From contig ATSW01007781.1 in NCBI GenBank assembly GCA_000444245.1, forward strand, positions 1 to 25,797: DNA of 25,797 bases. Direction: 5' to 3'. This DNA comes from Botryllus schlosseri. Its lineage: Eukaryota; Chordata; Ascidiacea; Stolidobranchia; Styelidae. Positions 1-10,800 of this stretch are shown one piece after another. Numbering within the stretch: position 1 is the first letter of the stretch; every line of letters begins with the position of its first letter. The notes beneath the pieces are model-generated. The model was not told where the DNA came from. It ran no database searches and saw nothing but the letters and a program-made list of their open reading frames with translations. The position numbers and the translations under genes are program-made.

Positions 1-124
1 GAATTTTCAAGTTAATTTAACCCCTCTATAATTTATGTTGGTCTACGAAATACTTTTGATTCCCCTTATTCGAGCTTGCTCCTCAACCTATTGGGAAATG
101 TGGGGCACGGCAGTCATGGACCTG
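1..124. mobile_element. Right end of a hAT-like element related to 2475-3790
   Basis: Positions 1-124 align with about 3677-3790, the right end of the bounded element in the VioB-like gene. Shared stretches include TCTATAATTTATG near 25 and 3693, and the terminal GG(A/C)CCTG. The left part is outside the window. It is more diverged than the copy at 2475-3790. Confidence 0.6.
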
Positions 125-275
125 GGTGCGATAAATCGTTCTCTATAAAAATGGGCAATGGGTACATTATGACGTAACAAGCAAATGACTCATCTTTTAA
201 AGAAAGTTTGTTATCTCATTAGGCCTTTTCAGCGCAATCCATATATTGTCTTCCAATATAACTTCTAAGATGCAA

Positions 276-428
276 AATAAATGTAATCGTGAGTAATCGT
301 GATTACTTTTCCAATGTAATCGTAATCGTAATCGACTACTTCCTGATTTTGCTGTAATCGTAATCGTAATCGTAATCGCGTCATTCAGAAGTAATCGTAA
401 TCGCAATCGATTACATTCATGAAGTAAT
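276..428. repeat. GTAATC-type simple repeat
   Basis: The hexamer GTAATC and its variants recur here in short runs (for example three in a row near 333 and four near 355). A related, mostly inverted stretch with GATTACGATTAC occurs near 9825-9890. It may be the interior of an undetermined element. No clean ends were found. Confidence 0.6.
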
Positions 429-453
429 CACCCCATGTCTGCTAAGTAGTTAA

Positions 454-847
454 TAGTGCGGAGCGGATCGACAAATTCTCTGGTCCGGCTCCGGCCGCAT
501 CAGGAAAAGTACTGATCCGGCTCCAATCCGGTTCCGGCCAAAAATGAAAAAGTCCGGCCAGAAATCCGACCCTACACGGTACGGAGGTTCCGTGAATTGA
601 TAACTTTGCCTCGTTTATGTTCACACTGGCTTGGTGGTTATTTACGTGTGGTTGGTTGGTAGTTATATAGTTATAAAAGTTACGCTTATCCATGAAGATT
701 CTGGCCGGATCAAAAAAGTAGTGATCCGGCTCCAATCCGACTCCGGCCGTAACAGAAAAAGTAATGATCCGGCTCCGATCCGGTCCGGTCAAAATTGTAA
801 ANATCCGGCCGGATATCCAATCCGGCTCCGGTCCACGATCCGCACTG
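454..847. mobile_element. hAT-like element with GC-rich CCGG-repeat interior
   Basis: The element is flanked by identical 8-bp direct repeats GTAGTTAA at 446-453 and 848-855. Its ends are inverted repeats (TAGTGCGGA on the left, TCCGCACTG on the right). The interior is made of repeated (T)CCGGCTCC(G/A)(G/A)(C/T)CCG blocks on both strands, unlike the AT-rich surroundings. It has no transposase frame, so it is non-autonomous. It contains one undetermined base at 802. Confidence 0.8.
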
Positions 848-1089
848 GTAGTTAATGGCTGGATAGGATTCGATACCACTGGCCAGCATAGTTCCATGTA
901 AATTTAGTCGGTGATTCGGAATTTAGACAACGTTATTTCATGATTTTCATCCACTGCGTTGATTCGAAATACGATGATTTATAACTTAGTTTCGAAGTGT
1001 GAAGCTACAGCCTACAGAATCGCTTGTAATTCGTCAACCGCCCTCCGTATAATGGTCATTTGGTCAACAGTGAAGCGGAAACAATTTAC

Positions 1090-1888
1090 CTGTGAATATC
1101 GTTGATGCTCGTTCCACTTGGAAACACGACTCCACCAGAGTCAACTGGAGAGCTATCTTCGAGTAGAAGGCACCAATGCTTGAAATAGTTGTAGCTGACA
1201 AATCGCGTAGCCCTTTTGCCGCGAAATCTCTGCTTGAAACCCACAATTCTGAATTTGATCTGTTTACGGCGCTCGAGTCAGCAAGCTCTTCCATGAAAAA
1301 CTTGGACGAAGAATATTTCGGATTTTTGAGAATCTCCAAAAGATTCGCTACTTTTTGCAGAATCTGAGAAAAGACGACATGTAAAGGTAAAGTATCGAGG
1401 ATTGTGGTCATATGTATACCTTTCTCTGCTCGGCGTCGGCTGGTCGCTCTACAGGCATGAACACATCGTTCACAACTCCGCGAGACATCTTACCCAGAGT
1501 AAGCACGAGATCCGGTATCAATTTGTAGCCTTTTCCAAATCCGAGCGATGTCGGATAGAACGGAAGATTCGAGAAGGTCGTCAGGTTCACCGATCCGTTT
1601 ATCTGCAATCGTCGTGACGTCATGACTCGTTCAAGTTGTAAGAACGTCACGAAAGACTCACAGCGTTGAGAATGTTTCCCGCGAGAGACATGTGAAGCAT
1701 TTCATCAACGAAGACGCTCTTCACGATATCGGCGCTTTCCTGGTTTCTTCCCAGTTCAGTTTGCAGGCTGAGCCAGGCAGTAAAGTACGGCGGAATGATC
1801 GTCAGTTCGAGTGTGACGGCACGCTGTAGTGAGGCCCGCAACTGAGACAGCTGCTCGTCCACTAGCGAGCAAGTCGGAGTTGGAGACT
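1090..1888 (-). CDS. VioB-like gene, ferritin-like domain exons 11-13
   Basis: Exons 1888-1662, 1602-1420 and 1363-1090 encode the ferritin-like domain typical of iminophenylpyruvate synthase proteins. The first helix carries AVTLELTIIPPYFTAWL and the second VDEMLHMSLAGNILNA. The Glu of LELT plus the Glu and His of EMLH are the residues expected to bind metal in ferritin-like folds. Exon 1602-1420 continues with LPFYPTSLG and VNDVFMPVERP, and the last exon with SSIGAFYSKIALQL and IFTG. The introns between are 59 and 56 nt. The donor after IFTG is CACAG|GTAAAT. No acceptable following exon was found between 1089 and 1. Confidence 0.83.
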
Positions 1889-4800
1889 CTTCAAACAAAC
1901 GGGTTTAGTTTTCGAATATCGTAAAGTTTCTAAGCAACTACCTTTCTTCATGCCGCATTTCAACCAATTCGCGACCAGCTTCGTTTTGCTTCGTGACAGA
2001 TCCCGTGTTATTGGCATAAACCTGCGGTAAAATCGGCCGTTCCATTATCCAACAATACACACGATGCGATTCACAAGGCACAACGCTACGTAAGGAATAG
2101 ATAAAAAGAGGATGCTGAAACGACCTAGTATGGTCATGTTGTCTTAATTTAACATCCACATCGCCTAATGTCCAATATGACAGTCACAGCTGTAGTTCCT
2201 AGACGCTACTTAGCACCTTCCTTGCGACGTAGGCGAGGAGCCCAGATATGCCTTCGTCAATTCGACACTCCGGAACGCGCTATTGCCGGCAATAGCATTG
2301 GGGCCTCCAGCGTATGGTGTACGGTGAATTTACCACTAAGCTCCCCACTACACTAGGTTAAACTGCCCAGTGCCCTGCACAATGGTAAACTATTGATATA
2401 GAATTTGTGTTTTCACGTTCCCATTTTTCGGTACGGGTATGGATGCTCGTTCTTTTTCATCCTATGGTGATGGCCAGGGCCGTAACAGCACTTCGTCAGG
2501 CCCCTCAAAAACGTTGGTCTTGGGTCTCCCATAGGGTGATAACCTGAACTTCTGCGGGGCTTTGACCCCCCAGACCCCCCTCAGGCTTCACGCTGTTTAC
2601 CGCTACCTATCATCTACCTTGGGTGTCCGTTTAGTGAGTCTAATCGCGCCAAGCGCGAAAAATGTCAAAAATTATTTACTGAATCGGTCAATATGATCAA
2701 GAATTGCATATATATTGCTATCAATTTTTATTCTTTCTCTACTCACGTAATCTGATTTGCCGGTAGAGCTGAGTGAGAGGTGTGCTTGAAAAGGTAGGAC
2801 CCCTCAATAATAATTAAACATATCCGGGTGTACCCGTTGGCAGGAACGAAACAGCACTTCGTCAGCCCCCCAAAAAACTTGAGTCTTGGCCTTCGATGAT
2901 AAACCGACCCCCGATCACGTTGTTCGCTTTTGCCACGAAATCATACAGTTGTACTGTTTAGGCAGCCAGCGCGAAAATGTTTGATAATTCATGATAAAAT
3001 CGCTCAATAAGATCGGGAATTGCATATATATTGCTATTAATTTCTTTTCCTCTCTACTCACGTAATCATATTTACCGGTAGAGCTGAGAAAGGTGTCTTT
3101 GAAACTGTAGAGCCCGTGAATAATAATTAAACATCTTCGGGCGGGCGGGCCCGTTGGTATGACTTCGTTACATGATGTTATTTCGTGACCTCCTGTCTGC
3201 TATATCAAAAAATATAGTATCGCCCAAACGTACGAAATTACAAGATCACGCGATTTCAAATTGGTTTTTCTTCACTATAGCATATAATTTTTCCGTGCGC
3301 GATGGTATTTGACTTGTGAGGTTCAGATTGCCAAGACAGGAACATTCGGCGCCAGTCTTATAGGCGCCTATGGACAATTAAACCTATATGTATTTTTTTT
3401 TATATATAAGGAAGTTTTCGGTCAGCATAAGGGCAATCCTTTTTGGCCAAGGTTTTCGCTGCCGATCGTTCTAGTACACTTCTTGGAGTCGCATGTTAGT
3501 TACATGGCTTAAAACTTTATATGTCTTGGTGCGTCGTGGCGAGGTAATGGGCTACGCCGGTATACCCATTTCTATAAATCTTGCGTATTTTTCCTTGGGG
3601 GAAGAGTACCCAATAATCATAATATTTGACAACCTGAAATCGCAACCAGCGCGAAAATTTTTTAAAAAGTTGCATAAATTTTCAAAAAACATTCTATAAT
3701 TTATGCTAATTCACGAAATAATTTTGGACCCTCTTTGAGCTCGCCCCCTCCCCCAATTGGGGGTTTTGGGGTGCGGAAGTTACGGCCCTGGTGATGGCAT
3801 AATTCTTACTAATCCTCACTACTATTATAACGTCAGGGGTTCGACACATTTCGACAGGAGAACATTTTCCAAACCTCGGATCTTCGAAGTCAACTTCAAG
3901 CATGGCGTACTCCAGCATCTTGGACTTTCTTTTTATGTCATCATACGACGACATGTCTATGATGCCATGCCTCCACATGACCGGATACAAATTGTGATAA
4001 CGAATGAAAATCGCTGTAACGGAAAACATTCGTTCCCGACTCAGGTGTCACGCAAGTGTGTACCTTACGCTCAATATCGCCCCATAATGGACACTCGATC
4101 TCCGGCGTTTCGCTGTAAATCGCCACAACTGCGGGGACGACTGCCAAGTATACGTCATGATCCTTTGTGACGTTTGGAGATTGACGTAGCAACCCTCCAT
4201 CGACGAAAACTGTCCCCTTGTACCTGTTACAGAGAAATGCGGTAGAACCAAGCAACCTGAAATGAAACCTATAATATCCCGTGCTACATATAGGACCATA
4301 TTATGGAGATTGTATAATAATTACGCGACACATTGGCTTACGATATTTTCTCGTATACGACCGTCTACAAAAGTGATGACTCTCTCTAACAAACGTACAT
4401 TGACACAACCTACATGACCGTGCGCATTATAATACCGTATATTCTTATTGAGTATTTTGTGGATTGATACTTGCAGCCCAAGGATTCAAGACGTTGATTA
4501 AGTATTGAGACAGCGTTAACTTACAATAATCGGTCAAGTTACTTCAGGAACGCCATGTACTAATCGTTACGGAAGGATCTATAAAGAAAATTCGCCCTCG
4601 ACAAGAAATTCTCACTTCAATTGAACAGCAATAGGATAGATCTGTCCGTCGAGTCCACAACCCCTCGCGTTTCTGGGGTCTTTCGCGGCAGAGACTCGAA
4701 AATGCGCAAATCCTGCGTCTAGACTCGATGATTGTGACGTATGAAGAGCGTCTACCGGGACTCCCAGCTTGCTGAACGATGCAATCAATCCAACATTAGT

Positions 4801-7800
4801 CTCGGTCAGTAATTATGGAACACTTACCTCTTACAGAGGTCCCATCCGCACGACACATCCGCATACGACTCGCTCACTTTCTGAATAGACACTTGCGCTT
4901 CATTTAGAGGTCTCCCGAACGAGCTGACGAAAACTTTCGTTCGAAACGAATCTCCGACGTTGAGTCGATGAACGTGGGATTCCATGAAGCCGAAATTGAT
5001 TGCTTCCTCTGCTTCCGACATGATCACTCGAGCGTGTCTGCAACATCACGAAAAACGATTGGCCATCTGATCTATATACGACAGGGGCGGCTTACCCGTG
5101 GCCCGTGAGAAGGTTTTGAGTGGCCCGGGAGATAATTTTCGAAATTAGTTACAAAATAGTAACTAATGCAGGCAATTTATTGTGAACTTGTAAGGCCTGC
5201 CTGTAAAAGGGATCTTGCTGACTAGAATATCAGTACCGACCCATTGGCGTCGCCAGGGGCCAGCCACATTTTCGTAGATCTTCGTATATGACCGGCAATT
5301 GATTATTTCATGACATATTTATTTGACCTAATCTTTCTCTTAGCACTGCGTGTGAGTTATTGTCAGCCGATTCTTGCTTTTAGTATTGGCACCCCTCCCT
5401 AAAAATTAAAAATACGAACAATTTCCAGATTTGAGTCAGACTATATTCGCAATTATGAGAGAACGTGTGATTTAACATGCGAATTCGCGTCTGCACTCGT
5501 AGAACGATCCTCGGCGATGAAAGCATTGCACAAAATGATATGATACGCATCTTGGATATTTATATGACCAAGCTCCTAATAATCCTGTCTTTATCAAATG
5601 TGCCGAGCGGTATACAAAGGCAATATATGGAAGTGACATAATTATTGACCAAATTCAAGTAATGGTGAAATTTTTTCGCGCCTAACGCGGTTCGGTCGAT
5701 GGTGCTTACTGAGCTTTCATGACATAATTGTTAGCGATTTTGATGCGTAGTGACAGAAGTCTTGTTTTCACCGTTATCTAATCCGGTTCGCTCCTATCGG
5801 AAGATTAAAAAAAGTCTTAAGCATTCATGTGGTCCGCGCAATGGTTCGGAAACCTCATGTGGCCCTTTGGCCGGAAAGGTTGGCCGCCCCTGATATACGA
5901 CAGCTTCTTCATTTTCTTCTGTGCATGTCTCTTGTTTACATACTCCGAACCAGAGGTTTTCAATCACTTCATGGGCGCGACGCAAATTACCATATGGAAA
6001 TGTTCCATGATCCACTTCTAAATTTGGTAAGATAATTACTAAAATAAGGCCAGCATCGTCAACCAGGCCTTCTCACGGTAAGCCTAATACAAAAACGTCC
6101 ATCACTTTTACCTTGGGAAGCTGCTTGATTACCAAAACACAGTCAGGTCAGGTCAGGTCAGCACCTTCGCAAACCCGCAGAAATAGGCTACTCTGAATCG
6201 TTTAGGCATCCTGAAAGTTTTTCATTAAACCGCCATCTCGTGGTTGTTGTTGTTTTTGGTATTCGTGGTGTTTATCGACTACTATGGTCATTCACATCAG
6301 GTCAATTTTCTTCATTTTTTCCATAGCTACCGACTTGTAGCACTGCAGCCCACTTCCAGGCTTTTATAAGACACCGCTGAAACGGATGAGATGGCGAAGA
6401 GGAGCCTACATGAACCTCTAACACTTAGGTAGGAATTCTAGAGTCGACCCGCAGCCCGTTGGTGTTACAGCTGTGGATTATACCACTACGCTATTTCGTG
6501 ATGTGTAATTTTGTAGCATTTTTATTCCATAAAAAGATTAACGACTGACTGACACCGCGCGAAAAACTCACTTAGATTCTCCTGGCAAAGTTTGCGTCAT
6601 CACCAGCCTTTGCGACGCAATCAGTCTCGACGCGTCCTCGGGCAGATCGAAGTCGATAATCCCTCCAAATGTTTCGTACCAATCGCCGGCCAATTTCCGC
6701 GACAGACCGCCGGCGACGGTCACGTGACGGAGGCTCTCTTCGTCGGCGACGTAAACGGCCAGATCTAGATCCCCGAGATCGGTGACGTTGAAGAGTCCAC
6801 TCACTTCAGAGCAGTTGAATACCAGAGAGAGATCAATAGTGAGTGACCTCTCGTTGACGTAGAAGGGGGCGGACCCTTTCATCCCCCAAAGTGGGGTCGA
6901 GAGTAATCGTCTAGTTGCTGAGGTCGAGATTGGATCATCGCTACTGGTCGGCCCTGTCACGAAGACAATTCCAAATCAGGCCGAAAACATCTAATAAAAT
7001 TTCATGTACCGATTGTTCCCGTGAGCCTTCCTTCCCGCGATTCCTCAAAAAACTGGTCCATTGTCATCGCAATCGACAGCCGATTCGCATTGGTGAACAT
7101 GCTCCTTGCGTTCTCATCCACCCAAGTCACTTCAGAGAGCTGGCTGCGCGAGAAGTATATAGAGAACGATTTCACGTTTTGAAACCGAAGTGGACATTCC
7201 CACAATACCAGGTTTTCGTACAAAGCTACCATCCATATACCAGCGTTGAGATGACTCGAGTCAACATTTTCAGATGACTTGACTTGACTCGAGTCAGTTT
7301 CCAAAAATGATTTGACTGACTCGGCAGCAGTGCAGAGCTAATCTTAACGAACCTCTTGCATAATTTAAATGGAACCGATATATTGTTTAATACATTTTTA
7401 CTGCTCGTCAACAATTGCATCGTATGGATGTGCAGGTGGCTTGTGTATGGCATAATTATATATTATCAATTTGTTTACACTCTCCGAGGTGTCTTATTCT
7501 AATATCTATTTGGCGGATAGTTATGGACGAGGCATAGTAGTTCTGCTTCTGCGTATATGTAAGCACTACAATGCCCAGTCAAAGGTTCAATTATCTTGAT
7601 ATTCATTACTCGATTCATAAATAATTATTGGTAAATTAATCTGTACTTCAATCAACCTGCAAAATGCAATGGGATGAATCATGCCTCGAACTCCGAAAAT
7701 TCCGCATGATTTTGTGACTTGACTCGTCACTTAACTCGACTCGACTTGACTCGACTGGAGTCACCTCTAAAAATCGAGTGACTTGACTTGACTCGAGTCA

Positions 7801-10800
7801 CCTTAAAAAATTGAGTGAGTTCACGTGACTCGAGTCAAAGACTTGTGACTCATAGGTCAACACTACCATATACAAATACATCCTCCCACCAGCAACATCA
7901 CAAATATGTCAATCGACTATGCTGGTCCTGTTCTTTACAACTTTTTTATTAACATCCATGCCGTACCTTCAACAGCACTCATTTCAAAATAACGATTCCT
8001 TCGCCTATTACTCGCCCTATCATGCCATCCCAAATTTACATTGATTGTACCATGCTACATTCAATCACTATACCCCAACTAAGCGTAACCAAATTTGCAT
8101 ACAACATTTTTAATTTTTGAGTGCAGGGTCAGACCCTACTCAGAGTTTTATTGATCACACCTTGTCCTACATCGTGAATTTCGTTTGTTGATGTTTTCAT
8201 ACATTAATGGGATTTTCTTTGCGGTTTAACAAATCAATAAATCTCTCTCTATCTCCAACCGAACCGAACCTTTTCAGTGCCGCATAAACGTTGTTCCCTC
8301 TACGCTTCGGCGACTGGATTGCTGACGTCACGAATCGCGCTTCTAAAACTCCTTCAATTTTAAGCCGCATTCCGTAGATTTCAGACGCCACCTGCCAGTC
8401 TGGGTCCACGTCTACCATCGCGACCACGGACGTCTCTAAATTGAGTAAACCATGACGTCACAACCAGGGTTGTGGAGTCGGGGTGGAGTAAGTTAAATTC
8501 TTTCCAATAATCGGAGCTCCATAATAGAATGACCTATTGCAGCATTCCGATTGTTCGCAGCAATAATGTTTTCTATTAGCCTGATCTGCGATTGCCTGAC
8601 CGTGTAGGTGCGTGTTGCTTTTCTATCCATGGGTTATTATCTGTACTACAATCGATCGAAATGTTACCAAGACGTGCAGTTGAAGCTATAACATTTTTAT
8701 AATAGCAATAATAGTTACTAAAATGTGATATAAACGTATCATTATCTCGGTAAAATTACAGCAGTGGTAAAATTGGAGTTTTGCGAAAAAATATTAGGAG
8801 TCGGAATTGTTGTGTTTAATATATCAGGAGTCGGTGGTAAAGTGAACCGACTCTGTCTCAGTCACAGCCCCATTCAGTATCACTAACTCCCACCTTTGAC
8901 CGTTCTCCCCACCATGGAGTCGTCGGTGGTGCAATTCCCTGACGAAATGCAGACTGACGTCACTTCCGCGTGCAGTTGGAACCGACCCGTGCCTTCGGGA
9001 TTCCAGTTATTGCTTTCCGAGATTACGTCAACGCCCTGATAGAACGGGATAAGAGCAGACCACGCAAACGCGGCTTCTACGTAACGTCGTACCTTCTTAG
9101 TCAAGTAAGGCAGCCCCTCCTTCATCGCGGCGGCAGAAAAACGCTCTGTGACGTAGTTGCATCTCGCGTTGTTGATCGTGCTGACATCAGCGGTGAAGCT
9201 ACCGAAGAAATGAATCCGCGGGGAAGAGAGATAACCTGAATGGAAAACTCGATCTTCACAGAATAGGAACAGGATGTTTGCATTATTGTGATTCTGTCCT
9301 TGGAGCATTTGCCGCATATACATCGACTCATATAACTTAGCAACGCCATAATACATATATATACGATCATGATGTACATATATCGCTGGACAAGGAAGGT
9401 GTTGAAATGGTATTGTTCGGTATAGTCTATATCTTGAATCCCACCTCCATGCTACTTCGGAAATACTGAGCGCCAAGCGTCGAGTTCTCGATTCAAAACT
9501 GTTTCCTAACCTGGACAGAATTTCAAGAAACATTTCTTTGTTCCGCAAACTCCGCCCCGACAAATTTTCTTCTGTACTCCTTCGCCGCACGAGACACTGC
9601 ACGCCGTCCATCGAGTCTCTTCATGCGAAGCGTTGAGGGGGCGCGAAAACATTCCACAAGAATTCAGGCCGCTCTCGATCGATTGATGTTGACCGGCAAT
9701 CCAGGCTTCTGAAAAATGTCGTCACGAAGTCTGATAGATAAAATAAGTTATTCTTGAGATCAGATATCTAGGGCATAGGCGTACACAGAGTTTATTGCAT
9801 CAATACAATCGCTTGATATTACGATTACTTCAGAGTCGTGTGATTACGATGACAAAAGCTCGAAGTAGTCGATTACGATTACGAATAGAATGTCAATTTC
9901 TGTTTTACGACCCTCCGAAGTAACCGAAGTATTACGACGGACCAGTGGTTGTCAACCGTCGGTCCGTGGCAGGTTTTTTGTCGGTCCACCAAATATATTC
10001 AAATTTTATATCTCAATTTGAATACGCAAAAGTTGAACCCTTGTCCATTATTTCAAGGAATAATTATGTTTTAAATCATCTAATTTTAGAGCGATTTTGA
10101 ACTTTAGAACGTATTTTTCGGCATGGTGTCGTGATAGAGAATTCATGGTGTACTTTGATTATACAACCAGCCTACAACTCGTTTTGGGTAGGTTATAAGG
10201 TTCAGTGTTGAAATGACTCGAGTCATGACTTGTCTCGAGTCAACTTTTTCGTATGACTTGACTTGACTTGACCCGAGTCACTTTGCAAAAATGATTTGAT
10301 TCGACTCGACGCTTCAGAAATGCGGATTGACAAGTATATACCTCGTATACCTCGTACTTTACCAATTCAACTTGACTTGACTAGTGACTTGAATCGTGTT
10401 TTGACTGACTAATATCGAAAATCGAATGACTTGACTTGACTCGACTCGACTCAAAACGTGGATTGAGTCGAGACGACTTGTGACTCGAAGGTAGTGACTT
10501 GATCCCAACACTGATAGGGTTGTAGGATATGTGAAAGTTGCGGTGACTTTTAAACAAAGCTTTTTAAATTCTGAAAGTACAATTAATTGACACTTGGCAG
10601 CGTAATATAGACTAACTGGAAACAGCATTTTGAATTTCGCAGTCGCATTTCTTTCAAACGATACCGAACAATCACAATCAAGTGAGTGGTCTTTCACAGG
10701 ACTGCGCGATCTTCGCCTTGCATAAATTTCAATAGAACCGCGACCGCGACTGCGAGTCGATCCGAGTATTCGATTATCACTTATTAACACGTCATACCAT

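Noticed and set aside
442-897. A 151-codon frame on the minus strand
   Set aside because: It lies almost entirely within the bounded repeat element 454-847 and reflects its GC-rich repeats.
848-1089. A further VioB-like exon after 1090
   Set aside because: Candidate acceptors in the required phase lead quickly to stops and to nothing like the expected family sequence, so the next exon is probably outside the window.
7241-7865. A CRISPR-like or satellite array of GACTTGACTCGAGTCA
   Set aside because: Spacing is irregular and the block is bounded by transposon ends with an 8-bp duplication, so it is a transposon interior.
8883-9611. A 242-codon open frame taken as one gene
   Set aside because: Only 9235-8894 matches the VioB-like family. 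The part upstream of the acceptor has no similarity, and the end runs past a consensus donor.
10359-10790. A 143-codon minus-strand frame
   Set aside because: It starts inside the GACTCGAGTCA-rich element and shows no domain or host-gene similarity.
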